Below, one piece after another: positions 56,375 to 64,000 of a stretch of DNA of 64,000 bases (its first letter is position 1; each line of letters begins with the position of its first letter). The translations under genes and the position numbers were made by a program. The notes beneath the pieces are model-generated. The model was not told the DNA's origin, made no database searches, and saw only the letters and a list, made by a program, of their open reading frames with translations. The stretch covers positions 124,001 to 188,000 of the forward strand of contig NZ_CAAHFG010000002.1 of the NCBI RefSeq assembly GCF_900890425.1, read 5' to 3'. This DNA is from Pontiella desulfatans. GTDB lineage: Bacteria; Verrucomicrobiota; Kiritimatiellia; Kiritimatiellales; Pontiellaceae.

Positions 56375-58567
56375 ATGGATAAAGAAGGCATATATCAAGG
56401 CGGCACCCAGAAGGTGATCCCCCGGGCGGCTCAGGCCGGAAAAGCGACTGGCGGAAGTCTTTTCGAGCCAATGAATCTGTTGCGCATGGTGCTTCGGCGT
56501 TGGATGACGGTTGCGCTCCTCACTCTTTTTGGAGGACTTGCCGGTGTCTTTGTGGCACAGCATGCAACGCGCACCTACGTAGCCAAGGCGGAGCTGGAAA
56601 TGAGTGTCCGTCGGCCAAAGGTCATCAATAATGAAGCGGTGTACGACGACAGTACGGCGCGAGACGAAGGGGTTATTTTCAATACCCGCTTCAAAAAGTT
56701 CAAGTCGCCAGCCATGGAGCGGCTCGCAACCCAGGAATACTTCAAGCGCTACCCCGAGGACGAACAGTCTAAAGGTGGAACCATCGGGAAATACACGCTT
56801 GCTACCCTCATCCGGGATGTCAACTGGTATAAGGATCCTTCGGCGAACATTGTTTATGTATCCTACCTGAGCACGAATCCGGAATTCGCCGCAAAGTTGG
56901 TGAACGTGCTTTCACATTGCGCGGGTTTGTTGATGATGCAGGAAAACCAGACGATGTCCGATGAGGCCGTGAAATGGTTGATCACGCAACTTGACGATCA
57001 ACGGGATGAGCTCGAAGAAGTTGAGCTCCAGCTAGCCGGCATCCGCGACGAGCTTCAGCTCGGTTCCCTCGAACAGCGAAAGGAAGCGCAAAGCCAGGCA
57101 CTGGTCGCCGTATCTGGGGAAAGGGAGGGATTGGTCAGTACTCTGGCATCCCGGGAAACCGTATACGGTTTCGTGATGGAATTGAATGGAACCGATCCCA
57201 ACCTCGAAATCCTTCCCACTGGACTTCCTAAGGAGGAGCAGCTCAACGAGTTGATCGGCACTTGGCGATCCGCCCACGATGAGTTGTTATCCGTGGCAAG
57301 CCGCTATACCGATATCCATCCCGAATATAAGGCTGCCGAAGATAAAGAGGCTCGTGCGAAAAACCGGTTGGAGCAATTTATCGACATGTCCGCCAAGGCG
57401 GTGCAGAACGAAATCGACTTGCTCGGCAAGCAGCTCAAGCAGGTTGATGAGCGCATCGTCAAGATCGAGCGTGAAATACTCGACCTGGAGCAGCAGATTG
57501 TCAGTGGAAACCAGAAACTCCAGCGATTGGAGCGAAAACGCGATGCCGCGGATAACGCCTATCAGTCCATGTTGCGCAGGATGGAGGAGGCGCGCCTGTC
57601 CGCTGATGAAAACATGGCATTCACCAAAATCATTCGCAATGCCGAGGTGCCGCGCATTCCCGAAAGCCCCAGCAAGAAAAAAATCGTTGCAACAGGGATC
57701 TTTTTCGGGGGAGCCGCCGGGTGTGCACTTGTGCTGTTGCTCTCCATTTTTGGTGACAAGATTGAATCAGTCACCGATCTTAAATCGCTCGGCCTTCATA
57801 TACTGGGAACTCTTCCGACCCACAAGAAGGTCGATTCCCGTAGCGAACTGGCCACGATCGGCCTGAGGGATAAGTTTTGCCACATGATCGAGATCTTTGC
57901 TGGTGTCAATGCACTCATTTCCTCCAACAAATATGCAGAAAAGACCAAGGTGCTTCTTGTGAACAGTGCCATGCCGGGGGAAGGGAAAACCGTTGCCTCG
58001 TGCAACCTCGCAATTAGTGCCGCAATGAACGGCTCCCGGACGCTGCTGATCGATGGCGATCTGCGTCGTCCGCAGCTCGCGAAGGTTTTTGCGATTGGAG
58101 AGGATCATCCATCATTGCTGGAATGGTTGGTCGATGGCGATAGCTTGATGGGTCATCGTGACCTGGTATCCCATGGCGTAATCGAAAACCTCGATGTGGT
58201 AACGAGTCGGCCTATAAAGGAAATCAATCCTGCTGAATTGCTTGGGCGTGGTAGGTTATCCGAATTGCTGGACTGGGCCCGCGTGCATTATGACCGCATC
58301 ATCATCGATTCACCTCCTCTTGGCGCAGTAGGCGATGCTCAGGTGCTTGCCAATCTTTCTGATGCCATAATCATTGTTTCGCGGATAGGAAAAACACGCC
58401 GACGGACGCTCAAGTTTGTCCTGGCAAAGTTTGAGGAAATCGACGCCCTTGTCTTCGGTTGCATTGCCAACGACGTTCCCCATTCGATATCGGGAATGTT
58501 CCAAGGGGCCGAGGGCTATGGCTATACCTCAAAGTACGGCGCCTACAAGCCCTACGGGGGCGAGTAG
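56375..58567 (+). CDS. Wzc-like bacterial tyrosine kinase / chain-length regulator
   Basis: A ~730-residue inner-membrane protein. The Wzz-type N-terminus has a membrane helix (VALLTLFGGLAGVFVAQHAT) and a long periplasmic coiled coil (residues ~180-430); a second membrane helix (IFFGGAAGCALVLLLSIFG) leads to the cytoplasmic BY-kinase with Walker A NSAMPGEGKTVAS, A' LLIDGDLRRPQL, B DRIIIDSPPLGAV. The end is Tyr-rich (GYGYTSKYGAYKPYGG), the autophosphorylation cluster. A GTG at 56366 is an alternative start. It controls chain length and export of exopolysaccharide. Confidence 0.92.
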   Translation: MDKEGIYQGGTQKVIPRAAQAGKATGGSLFEPMNLLRMVLRRWMTVALLTLFGGLAGVFVAQHATRTYVAKAELEMSVRRPKVINNEAVYDDSTARDEGVIFNTRFKKFKSPAMERLATQEYFKRYPEDEQSKGGTIGKYTLATLIRDVNWYKDPSANIVYVSYLSTNPEFAAKLVNVLSHCAGLLMMQENQTMSDEAVKWLITQLDDQRDELEEVELQLAGIRDELQLGSLEQRKEAQSQALVAVSGEREGLVSTLASRETVYGFVMELNGTDPNLEILPTGLPKEEQLNELIGTWRSAHDELLSVASRYTDIHPEYKAAEDKEARAKNRLEQFIDMSAKAVQNEIDLLGKQLKQVDERIVKIEREILDLEQQIVSGNQKLQRLERKRDAADNAYQSMLRRMEEARLSADENMAFTKIIRNAEVPRIPESPSKKKIVATGIFFGGAAGCALVLLLSIFGDKIESVTDLKSLGLHILGTLPTHKKVDSRSELATIGLRDKFCHMIEIFAGVNALISSNKYAEKTKVLLVNSAMPGEGKTVASCNLAISAAMNGSRTLLIDGDLRRPQLAKVFAIGEDHPSLLEWLVDGDSLMGHRDLVSHGVIENLDVVTSRPIKEINPAELLGRGRLSELLDWARVHYDRIIIDSPPLGAVGDAQVLANLSDAIIIVSRIGKTRRRTLKFVLAKFEEIDALVFGCIANDVPHSISGMFQGAEGYGYTSKYGAYKPYGGE

Positions 58568-59018
58568 TCGATACGCTGGTGGATAGATCGGGAATTCCAA
58601 ATGCATTCCCGAAACTTACCATGGACAAAAGCGCACTTAAAATAGTTCGGGCTGGTCTAGGCGAAGGGTGCCGAACGACCAATGGCGGTAGCGTGCCCGA
58701 TAGTTTCCTGATCCCCGCACCAAGTCTTGCGTAGCTATTGCAACGTCTTTTCAGGCAGTGCTTAATGCGGGTTGTTCGGTCGGTTTTTAGTGATTTAATT
58801 TCCCTGCTATTTGATTTGATGATTCTCCCTTCCCGTGCCAAAACACCCGTTTGGCAAGAGGTAGGGAAAAGTATCTTCATGAGACACATGGCATGCCTGT
58901 TGCTTAATTATGATTCCATGGAATAACAGCCGATGTCTGTTGGCGATCAACAGACGGAAGCCGCATTTTGATTGGGGCAAAATGCGTATCCAGGAAAAAG
59001 CAATTAGGAAAAAGCAAA
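58568..59018. other. 451-base intergenic region before the beta-helix gene
   Basis: No gene recognised. It contains an 8-bp inverted repeat GTCTGTTG-gcgat-CAACAGAC (58935-58955) close to the next gene and no clear sigma-70 promoter. The short open frames here have no ribosome-binding sites. Confidence 0.6.
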
Positions 59019-61865
59019 ATGACACCGACACGTAATCTTTTAAATAAATGCAATGTCCGTTGGTTTGCTGTGGTAGTGGCTGTTGTCTCCTTCGGATCTA
59101 CATCGCAGGCGACGTCATTTCCGGACATGCCTACACACGGCCCTACGGATCAATTCCCGCCGAGTTTTTTTGATTTTATTCCACCAGTTGGCGGTGTTGC
59201 TGCAGACGCCTCTCCTTTGGTCAACGAATGGACGCGCCACAACCAACCCGGCGATACCATGGCGCTTACGGGAGAGGATCTTTCATTTCCTCCCGCGGGA
59301 AAGCCAGAAGGTGCCGATACGACGTTCCTTTTCTTTGGACAGAACTTTGCGGTAACCTCCGGCATCGTCCAGCGGGTTGAAGGTCGTCACTGCGCCGTCA
59401 CCCTACCCTTCAGGCTTCCTCCCGACGAGATGTACTTGGCATGGCCGACCAACTCCAACGGTGTAGGTATGCCCGTGGCGATCAACCAGACCGAGTCTTG
59501 GTGGATTGGATTCGACGAGGTTGCGGCAGGGGAAACATTCTCGGTCTACGGCCGTAACCTTTCGCTCGGAGGCGGTGCTTGCTGGGTCTATATCGAGGAA
59601 ACAGGCGATTGGGAGAAGAGTTTCAGCGCGAATCCCTACAAGGCGGATTTCACCTGCCCCGATCTCAAGAATGGAACTTATACCATTTGGCCTCACAACG
59701 GTCATGGAGATAAGTATGGTTGGGGAGCGCCTCGGAAACTTACTGTGCGCGATGCCAATGTATGGAGTGATGATTCGCACTCTTGGTTCAATGTAAAGGA
59801 TTATGGGGCTGTGGGCGACGGGATCACGGATGATACCGAAGCTATAAATCTCGCGGCGAAGGAGGCGGGGGATAAACCTTATTCCACGGTTTATTTCCCC
59901 GCCGGAACCTTTCTGGTTTCGGATCGTATTTATCCAAACCGGGCCTTCTTGCGCTACAAGGGAGCCGGGGAGTCTCTGACGACGCTGCAGGCGGCATCGG
60001 ATTCGTTTGGCTCCTCAAAGTACATGCTACCCTTGCGCGAAGATTCCGCGGTCGAAGATCTGGCATTCAACAAGGGGGACTTGAATGTCATTCCCATCAC
60101 GGTGCAGGGCGGTAGGACGAGAAGTCACATCACCCTGACGCGCGTCACCTCGTCGGCGTTGAGTACCGGGCCGCTGGGCGATACCAGCGGGGCTCCCGCG
60201 CTGGACTACACAAGCGGTAAATATTTTAAAGCCAAGGATTGCACCTTCATTACGAATTACGGGGTAAAGGGGGGGAAGGCCGACCAGGTATTGTTCGAGA
60301 ATTGCGAGTTCGTCGGCATTGGGGATTGCAACGGACTCATGTGGTACGAAGGATCCCGCTTTGCCATGACCGGTTGTCATGCCCATCCATACGATGCAAG
60401 TAGTTCGGTCGATGGCTTGGGCTGGGCAAAAGGGCGTTGGGTGTATGGCGGAGGGTATATTACCAAGGCTTACATCGGGGATAATGTTTCCATCGACATG
60501 GCCCCTCGCCTTGCCGATCCGTTTTATCGAGGGAACCCTGTTTCGATTAGCGCGCTTGAATGGGTTGATCCGGAAAAAACCGGGCCAACAGACCAGGCTA
60601 GGCAGGTCTTGTCGTTCAGCGATTTAGGCCGTCAAGAGATTGGTAACGTGCAGGCTTCTGTTGGCGAAGTGGGTCATAAACGTCCGGAATGGGGAAGTAA
60701 AATCGAAAGCTGGGACTATGACCAGGGCCAAGTGGAAATACGTGGCATGGCGAAGAATCTTGCCAGTAGCACGGATGACGAAGTGATTTTCTTCGATATC
60801 GTCGACCAAAACGCTGGAGAGCAGTTTCTGTGGGAGGCGATGGTTGTTACGTATGCAGGTTCCCCGTCCGCAGTGACGGACTCAGCAACCCTCCATTTCG
60901 GTGATCTGGAAGAGGATTTTAGTGGTTATACCATGATAATTGCCGAAGGGCGCGGTGCCGGGCAGTCGAGCAAGTTGGCGGCCAGCGACACGTCCAACGG
61001 CACCGTAACGCTGGAAACCCCGTTAGGCGTTGAACCGGATTCAACAAGCCTGTGCAAAATCGGGAAGTTCTTGGATCGCGTTGTTTTGTATGGAAATGAC
61101 CTTAGTGGAACCGACCGAGCTAGCGAGGCCGGTGTTTATACGGCCACTACGGGGATTAGCTGTTATGGCGGCGGAAGCAAGCTCATTGTCGATGGCAACA
61201 AGTTTTCGAAAATGAAATCGGGGGTTGTCCTGTGGGCCGGTGCTGGAGAGGCTCCTTCGAACATCATGCAGCCCAACGTCTTTAATGTGGTGAAGAACAA
61301 CACTATCGAAAGTTGCCAGAACGGGGTCGCGAACGTCGTGAACGACTGGGGCCACGGGGTTCAGCAAGATAAAACCTTCTTCTGCAATGTTACCCGTAGC
61401 AACCGTATCGTTAACTCGACGGTGGCGGCATTCGTGAACTCCACCTCGGAAGGGCGCCAGCGAAAGGATCTGTGCGTGTTTGAGCAAATCCATCTCGAGA
61501 GCAATGCCGCCATGGTGCTTGAAGAGAATGTGGATGTTCATAATCAAATATGGATTAGGAACGAGTTTACAGTGGAAGGTTCTGGGCATATCAATATCAC
61601 AATTGTTTTGCCGGGGGGAGTGGATGAAAGCAGGCGCAACACGTCATCTTATCCCTTGGTCGGTTTTGGTGATAGGCCTGTAAGGGCCATGTTATATGAC
61701 ATAGAAGGAACATTGATCCAAACATGGAACGGTTTGGAGGACGAGAGCCGGCTCTACTTGGAAAACCTGATGAGTGACCGATGGTATGAAGTGAAGTTCT
61801 TTGTCTTTCAAGAAAGCAGTTGGACCCATCATAGCTCCATTTCAATCGGCCCGAATACCCAGTAG
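59019..61865 (+). CDS. Pectate-lyase-like beta-helix protein of the exopolysaccharide cluster
   Basis: A 948-residue protein starting MTPTRNLLNKCNVRWFAVVV (AGGAAAAAG upstream), with a signal peptide ending near TSQA. An N-terminal Ig-like/IPT-like region is followed by the Pectate_lyase_3 hallmark FNVKDYGAVGDGITDDTEAI at about residue 260 and a long right-handed beta-helix. The last ~63 residues (RPVRAMLYDIEGTLIQTW, LYLENLMSDRWYEV) are the shared C-terminal module. It may trim, cleave or anchor the polysaccharide; catalytic residues were not identified. Confidence 0.75.
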   Translation: MTPTRNLLNKCNVRWFAVVVAVVSFGSTSQATSFPDMPTHGPTDQFPPSFFDFIPPVGGVAADASPLVNEWTRHNQPGDTMALTGEDLSFPPAGKPEGADTTFLFFGQNFAVTSGIVQRVEGRHCAVTLPFRLPPDEMYLAWPTNSNGVGMPVAINQTESWWIGFDEVAAGETFSVYGRNLSLGGGACWVYIEETGDWEKSFSANPYKADFTCPDLKNGTYTIWPHNGHGDKYGWGAPRKLTVRDANVWSDDSHSWFNVKDYGAVGDGITDDTEAINLAAKEAGDKPYSTVYFPAGTFLVSDRIYPNRAFLRYKGAGESLTTLQAASDSFGSSKYMLPLREDSAVEDLAFNKGDLNVIPITVQGGRTRSHITLTRVTSSALSTGPLGDTSGAPALDYTSGKYFKAKDCTFITNYGVKGGKADQVLFENCEFVGIGDCNGLMWYEGSRFAMTGCHAHPYDASSSVDGLGWAKGRWVYGGGYITKAYIGDNVSIDMAPRLADPFYRGNPVSISALEWVDPEKTGPTDQARQVLSFSDLGRQEIGNVQASVGEVGHKRPEWGSKIESWDYDQGQVEIRGMAKNLASSTDDEVIFFDIVDQNAGEQFLWEAMVVTYAGSPSAVTDSATLHFGDLEEDFSGYTMIIAEGRGAGQSSKLAASDTSNGTVTLETPLGVEPDSTSLCKIGKFLDRVVLYGNDLSGTDRASEAGVYTATTGISCYGGGSKLIVDGNKFSKMKSGVVLWAGAGEAPSNIMQPNVFNVVKNNTIESCQNGVANVVNDWGHGVQQDKTFFCNVTRSNRIVNSTVAAFVNSTSEGRQRKDLCVFEQIHLESNAAMVLEENVDVHNQIWIRNEFTVEGSGHINITIVLPGGVDESRRNTSSYPLVGFGDRPVRAMLYDIEGTLIQTWNGLEDESRLYLENLMSDRWYEVKFFVFQESSWTHHSSISIGPNTQ

Positions 61866-62035
61866 TTGTGTTAGTTGCGGATTGCACTTTGCTAAACCAT
61901 ATCGGGTATGGTTTTCGTTTGAAGCAGTTCAGATGATAGCAGTTAGGGAAGACCCTGCCATGGTATCTTGGTTCCGGGCAACGCCTCCGAGACATAGGCC
62001 GGTCGTATAAGCGGTCGGTTTAGATCTGGATTCCC

Positions 62036-63583
62036 ATGCAAAAATTCCATTCAGACAATAGTGTCAAGAGAGTGATGAAGAACGGTTTCTTTACCGCGCT
62101 TCGTTTCGGTGTGTATCTGTTGACGGGGATTTTCTTTATTCCCTTTCTCGTTAAGCGGTATGGGAGTGGTGAATATGGCTTGATTGCCTTGGCCGGATTC
62201 CTGACCCAATATGTGGGTATGATATCTGGATGCGTAGGGAGCGCAATTGCACGCTACCTAAACATTGCACTAAATAGGAATGACTGGAAAGAGGCCAGTG
62301 AGATTTTCACTACAGCCTTGGTCTCCATTGCCGGATTGGTGCTTATCCAATTACCGATTTATATATTTTTCGTTTGGAAGCTCGATTGGTTGATCGATTT
62401 CCCATTGGAAGTAGCTTCAGATTTTAGGATACTGGTCATATGCAACATCCTGATTTTCCTCATCAGCACGTTGACAGGTGTGCTTTTCACTCCTTTGGGA
62501 GCCGCAAACCGTCTGGACTTGGGGGCAAAGATCGATGTGGTGCGTCAGATTCTCAGGGTTGTTCTTCTTGTTGGCTCGATTCATTTCCTAGGAGCAAGGC
62601 TATGGATCATCGGTGTGGTTGATTTAGGGCTAACCCTTGCAAATTCTGTTCTCGGTTTTTGGCTATATCGTAGGTTTGCTAGTCAATTGGAATTCAGGGT
62701 CGGACTGTTTTCTAGAAGATGGATACGGCCTGTACTGGATATGGCCGGGTGGTCGCTGGTCTCTATGCTGGGTTTTTCTCTGTTTGTTAAGACGGATGTA
62801 TGGATGATCAACCGATTTGTGAGTAAAGAGATGAGCGGGGTATATGCAGCATTGTTGGTTTGGCCAAATTTGGTAAAGCAGGTCGGTGGCATGGTTGGCG
62901 GTCTGGTGGCACCGGTTTTTACAATTGACTATGCCAAAGGCAATCTTGATCGCATGCGGAACACCTGTTTGATATCTAGCCAGATCCTTTCATACGCGGT
63001 GGCCTATGGGTGCGGTGTTTTTGTTGTCGGATCGTCGGGATTGATACACTTGTGGCTGGGCAAGGAATTCATCGAATATTCGTTCTGGGTCAAACTGATG
63101 GTAGGGCAATTGGCGTTCACGATTAGTGGATCGATCGTTTGGCATATCTTTGTTACCATTGGTAAGACGAAGTACATGGGGCTGGGAAACCTGATTCCTG
63201 GAACTGTTAATATCATATTATCATTGCTTCTCATCCACATGGGGTATGGAACCCTTGGGGTATTGTGCGGAACACTCGGAGCTGTCTTTCTGAAAGAGAA
63301 CCTGCTTTTTCCTATTTGGATTTCAAAGGAGGTCGGGATTCCATACGCCAAGTTTGTCGCCATATACCTGCGTTCCGGGGTAGTACTTGGACTTGTTTAT
63401 GTGTCGGGAAGGTTTTTTCTTCCTCCCGCTAGTGATTTCTCAATAATCAGGCTGGCAACCGTTGCATTGGTATCCATAGTTGTTATTCTTCCGGCGGTAT
63501 ATCTTATGACCGGTCGCGTAGAGCGTTCAGCAATTTATCAGTTTATAGTAACTCGAATCGGTTCTTGGAAGGTGAGTGCATGA
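62036..63583 (+). CDS. Wzx-type polysaccharide flippase
   Basis: A 515-residue polytopic membrane protein (about 12-14 helices) of the MOP/polysaccharide transporter group: FFTALRFGVYLLTGIFFIPF and LVKRYGSGEYGLIALAGFLT at the N-terminus, then paired helices throughout. It would flip lipid-linked repeat units across the inner membrane. Its stop overlaps the next glycosyltransferase start (ATGA). Confidence 0.88.
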   Translation: MQKFHSDNSVKRVMKNGFFTALRFGVYLLTGIFFIPFLVKRYGSGEYGLIALAGFLTQYVGMISGCVGSAIARYLNIALNRNDWKEASEIFTTALVSIAGLVLIQLPIYIFFVWKLDWLIDFPLEVASDFRILVICNILIFLISTLTGVLFTPLGAANRLDLGAKIDVVRQILRVVLLVGSIHFLGARLWIIGVVDLGLTLANSVLGFWLYRRFASQLEFRVGLFSRRWIRPVLDMAGWSLVSMLGFSLFVKTDVWMINRFVSKEMSGVYAALLVWPNLVKQVGGMVGGLVAPVFTIDYAKGNLDRMRNTCLISSQILSYAVAYGCGVFVVGSSGLIHLWLGKEFIEYSFWVKLMVGQLAFTISGSIVWHIFVTIGKTKYMGLGNLIPGTVNIILSLLLIHMGYGTLGVLCGTLGAVFLKENLLFPIWISKEVGIPYAKFVAIYLRSGVVLGLVYVSGRFFLPPASDFSIIRLATVALVSIVVILPAVYLMTGRVERSAIYQFIVTRIGSWKVSA

Positions 63584-64000
63584 AGATAGCAATTTTGGCG
63601 GTATATTTTGGGAACCTTCCTCCGTTCGCCCAATTGTTCCTTGCTTCGTGCGGCAGGAATCCCGATTACGATTTTCTTTTAATCGGTGATGCGTGGAAAG
63701 GGCTTATGCAATCCGATGTACCTGTGAATTGCCGCTTGCTTCCCATGGGGCTTGGACAGCTGAAAGAACTGGTTGTGTGCCGCACTGGCTTCAATCCCCA
63801 TTTCTCTTCCCCATATAAGCTCTGCGATTTCAAACCCGCTTTTGGAGAGATTTTCCAGGATGAGCTGACGGATTATGACTACTGGGGTTTTACTGACATC
63901 GACTTGGTATTAGGGGATCTTCAGGCATTTCTTTCCGGTTTGGGGGAATTCGATGTTTTCAGCACGCGTAAGGAATTTCTTAGTGGGCCGTTTTTCCTGA
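63580..64000 (+). CDS. DUF6625-like glycosyltransferase (truncated by window end)
   Basis: The first 140 codons are present: MKIAILAVYFGNLPPFAQLF, then KLCDFKPAFGEIF and DYDYWGFTDIDLVLGDL with the Asp-x-Asp nucleotide-sugar motif. This pattern fits a glycosyltransferase family frequent in polysaccharide loci (DUF6625). It is translationally coupled to the flippase gene. The C-terminus lies outside the window. Confidence 0.75.
   Translation, partial: MKIAILAVYFGNLPPFAQLFLASCGRNPDYDFLLIGDAWKGLMQSDVPVNCRLLPMGLGQLKELVVCRTGFNPHFSSPYKLCDFKPAFGEIFQDELTDYDYWGFTDIDLVLGDLQAFLSGLGEFDVFSTRKEFLSGPFFL

Overview
The window is bacterial chromosome carrying one complete-looking 38.3-kb temperate siphophage (176-38493), one IS30-family insertion sequence just outside it (38653-39860), and about 24 kb of host genes. 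Host clues are a PEP-CTERM/exosortase-type sorting motif on an FGE-sulfatase-fold protein, an SHD1-like secreted protein, a full Psp envelope-stress locus with a sigma-54 activator, DUF2851, and a Wza/Wzc/Wzx-type exopolysaccharide cluster. Together these suggest a Gram-negative member of the PVC superphylum, most likely a Kiritimatiellota (Pontiella-like) marine bacterium. That assignment is inference; there is no rRNA in the window.

Prophage. The phage is integrated in the 3' end of a tRNA-Leu(GAG) gene (116-204). A 40-bp direct repeat (176-215 and 38454-38493) marks attL and attR, and the integrase (310-1383) sits next to attL behind a near-consensus promoter. Apart from the integrase, an isolated gene at 18151, the repressor and the right-end cargo, almost everything is on the minus strand and reads right to left. 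The order is: an operator-dense control region with an XRE repressor (35600-36514); early/replication genes (RHH regulator, SbcC-like ATPase, Sak4-like recombinase, DUF669 protein, SF2 helicase, PcfK, PcfJ, primase-helicase, a putative iteron origin, RusA); large terminase; an accessory block; then gpW, portal, protease with nested scaffold, major capsid, connectors, tail tube, tail chaperones with a likely frameshift, tape measure, tail-tip proteins, sugar-modifying enzymes, a beta-helix tail spike and small membrane proteins (holin candidates). The right end carries a secreted-protein/membrane-protein pair that looks like lysogenic conversion cargo. The head genes follow the lambda order (terminase, gpW, portal, protease/scaffold, capsid), but about 4.8 kb of accessory genes is inserted between terminase and gpW.

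Most striking feature. That accessory block (19053-21085) is built like an integron gene-cassette array. Small same-direction ORFs are separated by imperfect palindromes of constant length (87-88 nt), bounded by RYYYAAC-like and GTTRRRY-like core boxes. Stop codons fall in or next to the left box and ribosome-binding sites follow the right box. One cassette ORF (20368-20778) resembles the Acb2/Tad1 cyclic-nucleotide sponge family (anti-CBASS/anti-Thoeris). Beyond the array lies a chimeric ORF whose first ~40 residues look like an integron-type tyrosine recombinase N-terminus.

Host regions. 39955-42757 encodes two envelope proteins and an oligoribonuclease. 42747-45253 is the psp locus (pspA, a PspB-like gene and pspC, with divergent pspF and a sigma-54 promoter). 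45426-49473 holds a clan GH-A glycoside hydrolase, DUF2851, a membrane protein and an unknown protein. 50218-64000 is an exopolysaccharide/envelope cluster: Ig-repeat protein, small secreted protein, lipoprotein, Wza-like exporter, beta-barrel, PEP-CTERM FGE-fold protein, Wzc-like tyrosine kinase, pectate-lyase-like beta-helix protein, Wzx flippase and a truncated glycosyltransferase. Three secreted proteins of this cluster share a ~63-residue C-terminal module.
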